Below are positions 34,512 to 42,571 of a stretch of DNA of 45,939 nucleotides, piece after piece. Origin of the DNA: Nocardiopsis sp. MG754419 (lineage in GTDB: Bacteria > Actinomycetota > Actinomycetes > Streptosporangiales > Streptosporangiaceae); contig NZ_QOCZ01000029.1 in NCBI RefSeq assembly GCF_018207095.1, forward strand, positions 1 through 45,939. The letters are read 5' to 3'. Position numbers and translations under genes: made by a program. The notes beneath the pieces are model-generated. The model ran no database searches, was not told the DNA's origin, and saw nothing but the letters and a program-made list of their open reading frames with translations. Numbering within the stretch: the first letter of the stretch is position 1; every line of letters starts with the position of its first letter.

Positions 34512-36554
34512 CTACAGAAGGTCGGGCTTGACCCACTCCTTGCCGTGGACGTGGTGGTCCAGGAAGGCGAAGATCGTCTCGTACCAGACCTGGGCGTTGC
34601 CCGGGGTGAGGATCCAGTGGTTCTCGTCGGGGAAGTACAGGAACTTGGCCTCGACCTCGTGCAGGAGGAGGTCGCGCCACAGCTTCAGACCCTCACCGAT
34701 GGGCACCCGGTAGTCCTTGTCGCCGTGGATGACGAGCATGGGCGTACGGATCTTGTCCGCGTGCAGGTGCGGCGAGTTGAGCTCGTAACGCTCCGGCCGG
34801 TCGAGCGGCGTACCGAACTCGCTCTCCCAGACCGGCGGGTAGTCGGTGGTACCGCTGAAACCGTCCAGCTGCCACAGGGAGGCGTGGGACACGATCGCCT
34901 TGAACCGGTCGGTGTGCCCGGCGATCCAGTTGGCCATGTAGCCGCCGAAGGAACCGCCCATCATGGCGGTGCGTTCGGCGTCGATGTCCTCCCGGGCCTC
35001 GGCCGCGTCGGTGATGGCCATGACGTCGGCGTGGGTGCGCGGACCCCACCGACCCCAGGCACGGCGCAGCATGTCCTGGCCGTAGCCGGTGGACAGGGCG
35101 GGGTCCGGGAGCAGGACGGCGTAACCGCGGGCCGCGAGCAGCCACGGGTTCCACCGCCAACTCCACCCGTTGAAGCTCATGTACGGACCGCCGTGGACCC
35201 AGAGCATGAGCGGCGCGGGCGAGTCCGCGGACGCCTCCTCGGGCAGCACCAGCCAGGACCGGATCCGGGCGCCGTCGTCGGCGGTGGTCTCGATCTCGGT
35301 GAGGGTGCCCGGCATGGACAGCTCGGAACCGGGGGTGCGCAGGTGCACGGGTGCGCCGTCGGTGGCGTCGGCGTCCAGTCGCACCGGAGCGGGCGGGGCG
35401 TCCCAGGCGTCGCGCAGGGCGAAGACGTACCGGCCGTCCGGGGAGGGGTTGAGCGCGCTGTAGGCGCCGTGGTCGCCCGTGAGGCGGGCGACCTCGCCGG
35501 TGGCGAGGTCCACGCGGAACACGGGACGACGACCGTTCTGGTCGGCGACGAAGAAGACCGTGGTCGAGTCGGCGGACCAGGCGTAGTCGCGCGGCCAGAG
35601 CTCGTGCCCGTCGAGCAGGTCGCGGCGTTCACCGGTGGCGATGTCGACGCTCCACAGGGTGGCGTCGCGGGGTTCCCCGTCGTACTCGCCCTCGGAGTCG
35701 GCGAACACCAGGACCCGGGTGCCGTCCGGGGAGATGTCCGGACCGGCGAACTCCAGCTCCTCGTCGGGGCCGCCGACGAGGGTACGGCGCGCACCGGTGG
35801 CCGTGTCGACGGCGACGACCTCGCTGCGGGAGGCGCCACCGGAGGTGGGCACCGACCAGGAGGTGAACAGCGTCGAGCCGTCCGGGCTGAGGGCCGGAGC
35901 ACCGCCCAACAGGGCCAGACCGGCGTCGGGGGTCAGGTCCCGGGGCTCGCCCAGACGCGCGTCCCCGTCCTCGGGCGGGGCGGCGGTGAACAGTCGGGGG
36001 TGGTCGGGGCCGATGTCGTGGTCCCAGGAACGCACCGGCAGGGCCTCGTGCAGGATCGCGGTGACCCCGGCCTCCTTGCGGGCCTTGCGGGCCTCGGCGT
36101 CGGCCTCCTGGTCCTCCGAGCGCGGCAGCACCCGACCGGTGAACGCCACGAGACCGCTGTCCCGGGCGACCGTGAAGGCGCCGACGCCTCCGTGGGTGGA
36201 GGCGACCTGACGGGCCTCACCGCCCTCGGCGGGGAGCAGCCACAACGCCGATCCCGGTTCGCCCTCGGACTCCGCCTCGGGGTCGGGGCGGCCCGTGGCG
36301 AACAGCACCGAGCCGTCGGGCAGGAACTCCGCACCGGACTCGCCCTTGGTGGAGCGGGTGAGGCGTCGGGGGGCGCGTCCGTCCTCGGACTCGGGGGCGA
36401 CGTCGATCTCCCACAGAGCGGAGCGGAAGGACTTGGCGTCGGGGGCGATGTCGCTGACGGGGGCTACGAGGCGGGAGCCGTCCGGGGACAGACGCAGCCC
36501 GTTGACGCGCCGCAGTCGGACGTACTCCGGTAGTTCATACCAAGAACGAACCAA
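34512..36554 (-). CDS. S9 family serine peptidase (acylaminoacyl-peptidase/prolyl-oligopeptidase-like)
   Basis: A 680-residue cytoplasmic peptidase without a signal peptide. The N-terminal part (about 1-420) is a beta-propeller with repeated SPDG motifs typical of the S9 gate. The C-terminal alpha/beta-hydrolase domain has the nucleophile GGSFGGYM, the Asp in HGDKDYRVP and the His in DENHWI. It should cleave short peptides or remove blocked N-terminal residues. The start is a TTG at 36554 (read MVRSWYELPEY) with AGGAG eight bases upstream; no ATG fits. It is monocistronic with a strong terminator. Confidence 0.93.
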   Translation of the reverse strand: MVRSWYELPEYVRLRRVNGLRLSPDGSRLVAPVSDIAPDAKSFRSALWEIDVAPESEDGRAPRRLTRSTKGESGAEFLPDGSVLFATGRPDPEAESEGEPGSALWLLPAEGGEARQVASTHGGVGAFTVARDSGLVAFTGRVLPRSEDQEADAEARKARKEAGVTAILHEALPVRSWDHDIGPDHPRLFTAAPPEDGDARLGEPRDLTPDAGLALLGGAPALSPDGSTLFTSWSVPTSGGASRSEVVAVDTATGARRTLVGGPDEELEFAGPDISPDGTRVLVFADSEGEYDGEPRDATLWSVDIATGERRDLLDGHELWPRDYAWSADSTTVFFVADQNGRRPVFRVDLATGEVARLTGDHGAYSALNPSPDGRYVFALRDAWDAPPAPVRLDADATDGAPVHLRTPGSELSMPGTLTEIETTADDGARIRSWLVLPEEASADSPAPLMLWVHGGPYMSFNGWSWRWNPWLLAARGYAVLLPDPALSTGYGQDMLRRAWGRWGPRTHADVMAITDAAEAREDIDAERTAMMGGSFGGYMANWIAGHTDRFKAIVSHASLWQLDGFSGTTDYPPVWESEFGTPLDRPERYELNSPHLHADKIRTPMLVIHGDKDYRVPIGEGLKLWRDLLLHEVEAKFLYFPDENHWILTPGNAQVWYETIFAFLDHHVHGKEWVKPDLL

Positions 36555-36705
36555 GACACAATCTCCTGAACCGTCGACTTGTGGTCGACATCGACCCTAT
36601 CGGCCCCCGGTGATGCCGATCACCCCCTCTTGCCACTTCAGAGGGTGTCAACGGTGTTGACCTGAGCCTCTGCGTCCGGGGTTCGGCCATGAGCGGAACC
36701 CGGCG

Positions 36706-37362
36706 TCATCGCGAGGCGCCACCGCCCAGAGCGTCGAGGATGTGGCGCAGGCTGTTGTTCACGTGGTCGGCCACCGCACGCGCCGCCTCCTCCTCCGCCC
36801 CCTCCCGCGCGGCCCGGCAGATCCGGGCGTGCTCGCCCGCCCCGACCCGCAACCGCTCGGGGGTACGCCGCGCGAGACGGCGCATACGGCGCAGGTGACG
36901 GCGGACGTCGGCGAGCGACTCCCTCAGGTAGGGGTTGCCCGTGCCCTCGGCGATGGCCGCGTCCAGGCGGTCGGTGAGGGCGTAGTACTCGGTCTCCGCC
37001 CCGTGGACGCCCTCACGGGCGAAGTGCTCCTCCCACCGGAGGAAGTCCACCGCGAGCGCGCCGAAGACCGCGCGCTCGGCGTTGCGGGCGCACAGCCGCA
37101 CGGCGTGGGTCTCCAGCGCCTCCCGCATCTGGAACTGGTGGACGACGTCCTGGAGCGCGATCTCGGTGACGAAGGCGCCCCTCCCCGGACTGAGGCGCAC
37201 CAGGCGATCACGGGAGAGCCGGAGCAACGCCTCGCGCAACGGTGTCCGTGACACACCGAGACGCTCGGCCAGACGGGTCTCGTTGAGGTGGGTCCCGGGT
37301 GCCAGGTCCCACTCCACGATCTCCTCGCGCAACCGTTCGTACACCTGCTCGCCCTGACCCAC
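36706..37362 (-). CDS. GntR-family transcriptional regulator (FCD subfamily)
   Basis: A 218-residue regulator with an N-terminal winged helix (QVYERLREEIVEW, then LAERLGVSRTPLREAL, about residues 5-65) and an all-helical FCD ligand domain. The His and Asp/Glu residues that bind a metal in FCD proteins are plausible (METHAVRL-type helix and the final HVNNSLRH). The GTG at 37362 (VGQGEQVYE) has GAGGGG six bases upstream. It is divergent from the lyase gene at 37515 and probably controls it through the TTGTATACAA palindrome. Ligands of such regulators are often carboxylic acids. Confidence 0.9.
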   Translation of the reverse strand: MGQGEQVYERLREEIVEWDLAPGTHLNETRLAERLGVSRTPLREALLRLSRDRLVRLSPGRGAFVTEIALQDVVHQFQMREALETHAVRLCARNAERAVFGALAVDFLRWEEHFAREGVHGAETEYYALTDRLDAAIAEGTGNPYLRESLADVRRHLRRMRRLARRTPERLRVGAGEHARICRAAREGAEEEAARAVADHVNNSLRHILDALGGGASR

Positions 37363-37431
37363 GGTGTGCCCCTCATGATCGTCCGATCCCGGCTTGACAG
37401 CCCCCTCGTCGGAGGCCAAGCTCGTCCAGGA

Positions 37432-37441
37432 TTGTATACAA
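37432..37441. promoter_or_regulatory. Palindromic GntR operator TTGTATACAA
   Basis: A perfect 10-bp palindrome in the 152-nt divergent spacer between the GntR regulator and the PEP-mutase-family lyase. The TnGTnnnACnA-like style suits FCD-type GntR dimers. It also contains TATACA, so it may overlap a -10 element and allow the regulator to repress both genes. Confidence 0.7.
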
Positions 37442-37514
37442 ACGGTATTCAGCCCGTGTGCGGGACCGGTCCCGGTCTCGGCGCGCGGCGCCGGCCAGGG
37501 AGGGAAGGACGGGC

Positions 37515-38366
37515 ATGAGGACGACCACACGGCTGAGGGCCATGATCGACGCGGGCGGCATCCACATCGCGCCGGGTGCGTTCGACGGACTCACCACGCG
37601 GCTGGTGGAGGAGAGCGGCGCCGCTCTGGTCTACGCGAGCGGCGGGGCGATCGCCCGCTCGCACGGGGTGCCCGACATCGGGCTGCTCGGGCCGACCGAG
37701 GTGGCGGAGCGCCTGGCCCAGATGACCGCGGTGACCTCGCTGCCGGTGGTCGCCGACGCGGACACCGGGTTCGGCAACGCGGTCAACGCGGTGCGCACGA
37801 TGGGGCTGTTCGAACGCGCCGGGGTGGCCGGACTGCACTTGGAGGACCAGACGTTCCCCAAGCGCTGCGGGCACCTGGACGACAAGTCGCTGGTCCCCAC
37901 CGAGGAGATGGTGGGCAAGTTGCACGCGGTGCTGGACGCGCGCACCGACCCGGACCTGGTGGTGATCGCCCGCACCGACGCGATCGCCTCGGAGGGGGTC
38001 GACGCGGCCCTGGAACGGGCCCACGCCTATCGGGACGCGGGGGCCGACATGATCTTCGTGGAGGCACCGGAGAGCGTCGAGCAGATCGAACTCGTCGCCC
38101 GGGAGATCCCCGGCCCCAAGCTGATCAACATGTTCCACGGGGGAAAGACCCCGGTCGTGCCCGCAGAGCGTCTGGCCGAACTGGGCTACCGCCTCGTGAT
38201 CATCCCGTCCGACCTCCAGCGGGCGGTGATCCACGCCTGCCGCCGGGTCCTGTCGGAGATCGTACGGACCGGCGACTCCTCCGCCGCCGACGACGTGATG
38301 GCCTCGTTCGGCGAGCGCGAACGGCTCGTGCGGACCGCGGAGTACCTGTCGATCGGCCGCGACTGA
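37515..38366 (+). CDS. Isocitrate lyase/PEP mutase family enzyme
   Basis: A 283-residue TIM-barrel enzyme with the signature KRCGH (in FPKRCGHLDDKSL) and the Mg-binding DADTGFG. HLEDQ, ARTDA and FVEAPES are also typical of the PEP mutase/isocitrate lyase superfamily. Members include 2-methylisocitrate lyase, oxaloacetate decarboxylase and carboxyphosphonoenolpyruvate mutase; the length suits the first two. The ATG at 37515 (MRTTTRLRAM) is preceded by GGAAGGA. Control by the divergent GntR gene suggests it is induced by an organic acid. Confidence 0.9.
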   Translation: MRTTTRLRAMIDAGGIHIAPGAFDGLTTRLVEESGAALVYASGGAIARSHGVPDIGLLGPTEVAERLAQMTAVTSLPVVADADTGFGNAVNAVRTMGLFERAGVAGLHLEDQTFPKRCGHLDDKSLVPTEEMVGKLHAVLDARTDPDLVVIARTDAIASEGVDAALERAHAYRDAGADMIFVEAPESVEQIELVAREIPGPKLINMFHGGKTPVVPAERLAELGYRLVIIPSDLQRAVIHACRRVLSEIVRTGDSSAADDVMASFGERERLVRTAEYLSIGRD

Positions 38367-38377
38367 GGCGGCCGAGA

Positions 38378-38403
38378 GGGGCGGAGGTGGCCGGCTCCGC
38401 CCC
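38378..38403. terminator. Bidirectional hairpin between lyase and ferrochelatase
   Basis: A 9-bp perfect stem, GGGGCGGAG (38378-38386) with CTCCGCCCC (38395-38403), in the 46-nt gap of two convergent genes. Confidence 0.7.
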
Positions 38404-38412
38404 GGACGGTGC

Positions 38413-39453
38413 TCAACGCTGCTTGCAGCACACCCCACCGCGCTCGGCGCAGGCGGGCAACGAGCTCAGTCGGGCCGGCGCGGCCCGCTCGGTGTACTCG
38501 CGCACCAGCTCGGTGACCATCGACACGAACGCGGGGTGGGTCCCGGGGCTGAGCGCACGCTCGTAACCGATGCCGAGCTTGGCCGCGGTGTCACGGGCCT
38601 CCACGTCGAGGTCGAACTTGACCTCCATGTGGTCGGAGACGAATCCGTGCGGCACCACCACCACGGCGGGCACACCCTCGGCCGCCAGTTCCTCCATGCG
38701 GTCGTTGACGTCCGGCTCCAGCCAGGGCTGGCTGGGCGGACCGCTCCGGCTCTGGTAGACGACCTCGAAGGGGTACTCCCGGTCGAGGCGGTCGACGACC
38801 AGGCGGGCCGCCTCGGCGAGCTGGGCGCCGTAGGCCCCCTCCGGACCGAAGTCGTGCCCGGGACCGCCGCTCGACTCGGCCATGGCGGTGGGGATGGAGT
38901 GCGCCGAGAACAGCAGGCGCGCGCCTTCACGCTGGTCGGCGGGCAGCGCGTCCAACGCGGCCCGGGTGTGCTCCGCCAGTGGTCCGACGAACCCGGCGTG
39001 GTCGTAGAACGGGCGGATCAGCTCGACCTCGGGGGCGTCGTCACCGAGCTCGGCGCGGGCCCGCTCGATGTCCTCGTGGTAGGCGGTGCGGCTGGACCAG
39101 TTGCAGTACGCGGACGTGGGCATCGCCAGGACCCGGCGGACACCGTCCTTCTTCATCTGCGCCAGGGTGTCGGCGAGCATCGGCGCCCAGAACCGGTTGC
39201 CCCAGTAGATCGGCAGGTCCACGCCGTTGTCGGCGAAGTCGGTGGTGATCGCGGCGAGCAGGTCCCGGCACTGCTGGTTGATCGGGCTCACTCCTCCGAA
39301 GAGGAAGTAGTGCTCACCGACCTCCGCCAACCGTTCGCGGGGGATGTTGCGCCCGCGGGTGACGTTCTCCAGGAACGGGATGACCTCGTCCTCGCCCTCC
39401 GGTCCACCGAAGGAGATCAGCAAAAACGCGTCGTAAGGCCTCATGCACCTCAT
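38413..39453 (-). CDS. cpfC: Coproporphyrin III ferrochelatase
   Basis: A 346-residue enzyme inserting Fe2+ into coproporphyrin III in the actinobacterial heme pathway (formerly called HemH). Recognisable pieces are LISFGGPEGEDEV at the N-terminus, the active-site region LLFSAHSIPTAMAE, and VVPHGFVSDHMEVKFDLD. The C-terminal ACAERGGVCC together with the Cys of SAYCNWSS suggests the [2Fe-2S] cluster of actinobacterial enzymes. The ATG at 39453 (MRCMRPYDAFL) has AGGAG eight bases upstream; the ATG at 39444 (MRPYDAF) is also possible. It is divergent from the lactone oxidase gene. Confidence 0.93.
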   Translation of the reverse strand: MRCMRPYDAFLLISFGGPEGEDEVIPFLENVTRGRNIPRERLAEVGEHYFLFGGVSPINQQCRDLLAAITTDFADNGVDLPIYWGNRFWAPMLADTLAQMKKDGVRRVLAMPTSAYCNWSSRTAYHEDIERARAELGDDAPEVELIRPFYDHAGFVGPLAEHTRAALDALPADQREGARLLFSAHSIPTAMAESSGGPGHDFGPEGAYGAQLAEAARLVVDRLDREYPFEVVYQSRSGPPSQPWLEPDVNDRMEELAAEGVPAVVVVPHGFVSDHMEVKFDLDVEARDTAAKLGIGYERALSPGTHPAFVSMVTELVREYTERAAPARLSSLPACAERGGVCCKQR

Positions 39454-39519
39454 GAAACCAGCTCCTCGCGCCCACCCCGATCCGACCCGGGCACATGTCG
39501 TGGGACTTCGGCCCTCGAA

Positions 39520-39549
39520 GTGACCAGGTCCACTCCGGACCCTGGTCAC
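39520..39549. promoter_or_regulatory. Inverted repeat GTGACCAGG / CCTGGTCAC
   Basis: A perfect 9-bp inverted repeat (39520-39528 with 39541-39549) in the divergent spacer between ferrochelatase and lactone oxidase. The left half shares AAGTGACC with the site at 39552-39559. It could be an operator or a hairpin. Confidence 0.5.
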
Positions 39550-39556
39550 ATAAGTG

Positions 39557-39566
39557 ACCGATCGGT
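39557..39566. promoter_or_regulatory. Palindrome ACCGATCGGT, TetR-like operator
   Basis: A perfect 10-bp palindrome (39557-39566) running directly into TAATGT (39566-39571), a likely -10 box six bases before the ATG at 39578. A TetR-family repressor bound here would block the leaderless promoter of the oxidase. The regulator is not in the window. Confidence 0.55.
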
Positions 39567-39577
39567 AATGTCACCGC

Positions 39578-40876
39578 ATGAATAATGTGTTGTGGCACAC
39601 ATGGGCCGACACCCACCAGGCCCGTCCCCGTCGCACGGCGACCCCCGGCGACACCACGGAGGTCGCCGCCGCGGTCAGGACAGCCGCCGCGCAGGGCCTG
39701 CGGGTCCGCATGGTCGGCACGGGGCACTCGTTCACCGACGTGGCCATCACCGACGGACTGTTACTGTCGCCCGTCTCCCTGACCGGCCCGTGTTCGGTCG
39801 ACCTCAGGGCCGGGACCGCGACGGTCCCCGCGGGCACACCCCTGTGCGACTTCAACGACGATCTCGCCGCGCATGGACTGGCACTGGCCAACATGGGCGA
39901 CATCGCGGTCCAGACCGTCTCCGGGGCGATCCAGACCGGCACGCACGGCACGGGGCGGGAGACGGGCGGTCTGGCGAGCCAGGTGGTCGGCATGCAGATG
40001 GTCCTGGCCGACGGTTCCGTGGTGGAGTGCTCCGCGGCGCACGACCCCGCGCTCTTCCACGCCGCCAGGGTGGGGTTGGGCGCGTTCGGCGTGGTGACGG
40101 CGCTGACCTTCGCCGTACGGCCGGCGTTCCTGCTCCACGCCCGGGAGCGGCCCCTGCCCCTGGACGAGGTGTTGGAGCGGTTACCGGAGCTGCGCGCCGA
40201 CAACGACCACTTCGAGTTCTTCTGGTTCCCCCACACCGACCACACCTTCACCAAACGCAACAACATCAGCGTGGGCCCACCCCACCCCCTGACACCGTTC
40301 CGCGCCTGGCTGGACGACGACGTCATGGCCAACCGGGTCTTCGACCGGGCGAATCGGGTCTGTCGACGTTTCCCGTCCCTGGCTCCGACGATGAACCGGA
40401 TCTGTGCGCGCGCCTGGTCGGCCCGCACCCACACCGACGTCTCGCACAGGGTGTTCGCCTCGGAGCGCGAAGTGCGTTTCGTCGAGATGGAGTACGCGAT
40501 CCCGGCCGAGCACACCGAGGACGTGCTGCGCGAGGCACGGTCGATCGTGAACCGGAGCGACCACCGGGTGAGCTTCCCGGTCGAGGTGCGCTTCGCCCCG
40601 GCCGACGACGTCTGGCTCTCGACCGCCTATGAGCGGGAGAGCGCCTACGTGGCGGTGCACATGTACCAGGGGACACCGTACGAGGGTTACTTCGCCGACC
40701 TGGAGGCGCTGTTCACGTCGGTGGGCGGCCGTCCCCACTGGGGCAAGATGCACACACGCGACCGCTCCTACCTGGAGGGGGTCTATCCCCGATGGTCCGA
40801 GGCGATGGCGGTGCGGGAACGGGTGGACCCGCACCGCCGGTTCGGCAACGTCTATCTGGACCGCGTGTTCGGCTGA
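39578..40876 (+). CDS. D-arabinono-1,4-lactone oxidase-like FAD enzyme
   Basis: A 432-residue flavoprotein of the VAO/aldonolactone oxidase family. The N-terminal FAD domain carries VGTGHSF, where the His is the usual covalent flavin site, and GAIQTGTHGTG. The C-terminal ALO domain ends in the diagnostic HWGKMHTR and FGNVYLDRVFG. Family members oxidise sugar lactones or alditols, often producing H2O2. The ATG at 39578 directly follows a TANNNT box, so the mRNA is probably leaderless. The stop is only 7 nt from that of the convergent next gene. Confidence 0.92.
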   Translation: MNNVLWHTWADTHQARPRRTATPGDTTEVAAAVRTAAAQGLRVRMVGTGHSFTDVAITDGLLLSPVSLTGPCSVDLRAGTATVPAGTPLCDFNDDLAAHGLALANMGDIAVQTVSGAIQTGTHGTGRETGGLASQVVGMQMVLADGSVVECSAAHDPALFHAARVGLGAFGVVTALTFAVRPAFLLHARERPLPLDEVLERLPELRADNDHFEFFWFPHTDHTFTKRNNISVGPPHPLTPFRAWLDDDVMANRVFDRANRVCRRFPSLAPTMNRICARAWSARTHTDVSHRVFASEREVRFVEMEYAIPAEHTEDVLREARSIVNRSDHRVSFPVEVRFAPADDVWLSTAYERESAYVAVHMYQGTPYEGYFADLEALFTSVGGRPHWGKMHTRDRSYLEGVYPRWSEAMAVRERVDPHRRFGNVYLDRVFG

Positions 40877-40883
40877 CCTCGGA

Positions 40884-41999
40884 TCACCCGGTGGGGACGG
40901 ACCCGCTCTGCGCACCCGCCGGGGGCACTCCCTGCGGCGCTCCCCCCGGTGGGCCGACCTCCCCCTGATCGCCCTCGCCACCGGGCTCGACCGGTTCCTC
41001 GGGCTGTTCCGGCTCGGGCTCCTCCACCGGCGGGTCGACCGGGTCGGTGGGCCGGGTGGGGACGTCGGAGTCCCGGTCATCGGGGTTCGTACCGGGCTCG
41101 ACGGGGTCGGTGTCGGTGTCGGGCGTGGTGTCGGTTCCCGGGTCCCGCTGCGCCGGCTCCTCGTCGGGTGTGCCCGTGTCGTCCTCGCCCTGGGTCTCGG
41201 CCGGAGCGGACTGCCCGCCCAGCAGGGAGGGGGACGTGGGCTCGTCCTGCCCCTGGGTCCACGCGGTCAGGGAGCGGCCGGTGAGCAGCTCGAAGGCCAG
41301 GATGACCAGCATGACCAGGGTGAACACCACTCCGGCCGTGATGAGGGCGGTGCGCGGACCGCGCCGGGGACGTGCGTCGTCGTCCTCGGCGGCGGAGGCG
41401 CCCGTGTGCTCGCCGTGGGGCACCTGGGGCAGGAGCTCGGTGGCCTCGTCCGTGATCGGGTCGTGCGGCCGGGTGGGGTCGGCGGGGTTCCCGAAGCCGT
41501 GCGCCAGGGTCTGCCCGGGCAGGTCCCGCCCCAGGGAGGGCATGGCCATGGTCCGGGTGGCGTCGTCCGCGTCCCGGAAGGGCGTCGGTGCCTCGAAACC
41601 GACCGTGGCGTCGTCGACGTCGACCGGGGTGGCCGGTTCCGGCCGCCCGACGAAGGAGCGGGACCGCGGGTGCCTGGACTTGTCCGCCAGCCCCTTGGCC
41701 TGTTCCCCGCTGCGGGTGATCCAGTGCTGGATGACCGGGGCCGCGCTGGTGCTCAGCACCGCCATGACCGCGGTACCGATGACGGTTCCGTAGACGTTGA
41801 GGTAGGAGGCGGCCGTGGCCGCGGTCAGGGTGGCGACGCCGGCCCCGGCGACCTGGGCCACGCTGAGGTCGATGCGTGGCCTTCGACCGCCCTCCTCGCC
41901 CTCGCCGCTCGGTTCGTCCCGGGCGTCGGCGTCCGAGTGCTCGGCGGACCGACCCCGTTCACGCGGTTCGTCCCTACCCCCGTGCTCGGGTCTGGGCAT
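40884..41999 (-). CDS. Hypothetical membrane protein with disordered acidic C-terminus
   Basis: A 371-residue protein I cannot assign. The N-terminal 40 residues are charged. A Gly/Ala/Thr-rich hydrophobic stretch (about 50-95, possibly one or two helices) precedes a long polar linker. A single strong membrane helix (about 235-258) is followed by a tail of some 100 residues made almost only of Pro, Glu, Asp, Gly and Thr (PDTDTDPVEPG-type). Because of that helix the acidic tail is probably extracytoplasmic. The ATG at 41999 (MPRPEHGGRDE) has GGAGG upstream. It is divergent from sepH. Confidence 0.7.
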   Translation of the reverse strand: MPRPEHGGRDEPRERGRSAEHSDADARDEPSGEGEEGGRRPRIDLSVAQVAGAGVATLTAATAASYLNVYGTVIGTAVMAVLSTSAAPVIQHWITRSGEQAKGLADKSRHPRSRSFVGRPEPATPVDVDDATVGFEAPTPFRDADDATRTMAMPSLGRDLPGQTLAHGFGNPADPTRPHDPITDEATELLPQVPHGEHTGASAAEDDDARPRRGPRTALITAGVVFTLVMLVILAFELLTGRSLTAWTQGQDEPTSPSLLGGQSAPAETQGEDDTGTPDEEPAQRDPGTDTTPDTDTDPVEPGTNPDDRDSDVPTRPTDPVDPPVEEPEPEQPEEPVEPGGEGDQGEVGPPGGAPQGVPPAGAQSGSVPTG

Positions 42000-42571
42000 G
42001 ATGTGGTCCCCCCTCCGTGGGCCGCGCGGGGGCGCGGCGGGACACGTCGTCACGTCATGGGATGGGTGTGTGGTGGGGCAGACAGCCCCGCAGGCCCCAA
42101 AGTTCACATAACACCCATAGGTGGATACATCACCTTAAGGGCGGCAAGACTCCGATAACGCCATCACATAAGAATCATCACTGTGTGGCATCCCTCGGCG
42201 TGTCGAGTTGGCACTCCCAAGGGAGGTCATGTCGTCATCCGTCACCGGATGGCGGTTTCTCCCAGGCCTGGGGGGATTCGAGGTACGCGGGATACCATCA
42301 CCGCGGAGCCTTCGCACGGGATCGGCGACATTCCCCCATGATCGCTCCCGGTCGTGCAAGGTTCAGCGTGTCAAGATTGGCAGCGGAAGCGACCGTGAGG
42401 ACCCCGGAACCCCGGGGTGACTCCCGCCGTGGTGCCCACCACGGCGGGAGGCGGGCACAGTTCGGGCATGCCGGACGCGGTACCGGCCGGACGATGGCCG
42501 GCCGACCAGACTTGGAGAACGTGAGGGACGGTCCAGACCAACCCTCGACGGGACACACGAAAGGGAGGGCG
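42000..42571. other. AT-richer divergent region upstream of sepH
   Basis: A 572-nt gap with no convincing gene. The part from 42100 to 42400 is notably AT-richer than the rest of the window and probably holds divergent promoters. It contains an AGGTG/CACCT inverted repeat near 42116-42135, a 6-bp hairpin (CATCCG/CGGATG, 42236-42251) and a 14-bp palindrome at 42421-42450. Confidence 0.6.
42421..42450. repeat. Strong palindrome in sepH leader
   Basis: CTCCCGCCGTGGTG (42421-42434) and its exact complement (42437-42450), separated by CC. It lies 120 nt before the sepH ATG. It could be a terminator, a leader hairpin or a cruciform-prone site; no U-tract follows. Confidence 0.5.

Noticed and set aside
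42209..42217. TTGGCACTC resembling a CIRCE (HrcA) half-site
   Set aside because: The matching inverted half GAGTGCxAA is absent downstream, so it is not a CIRCE element.
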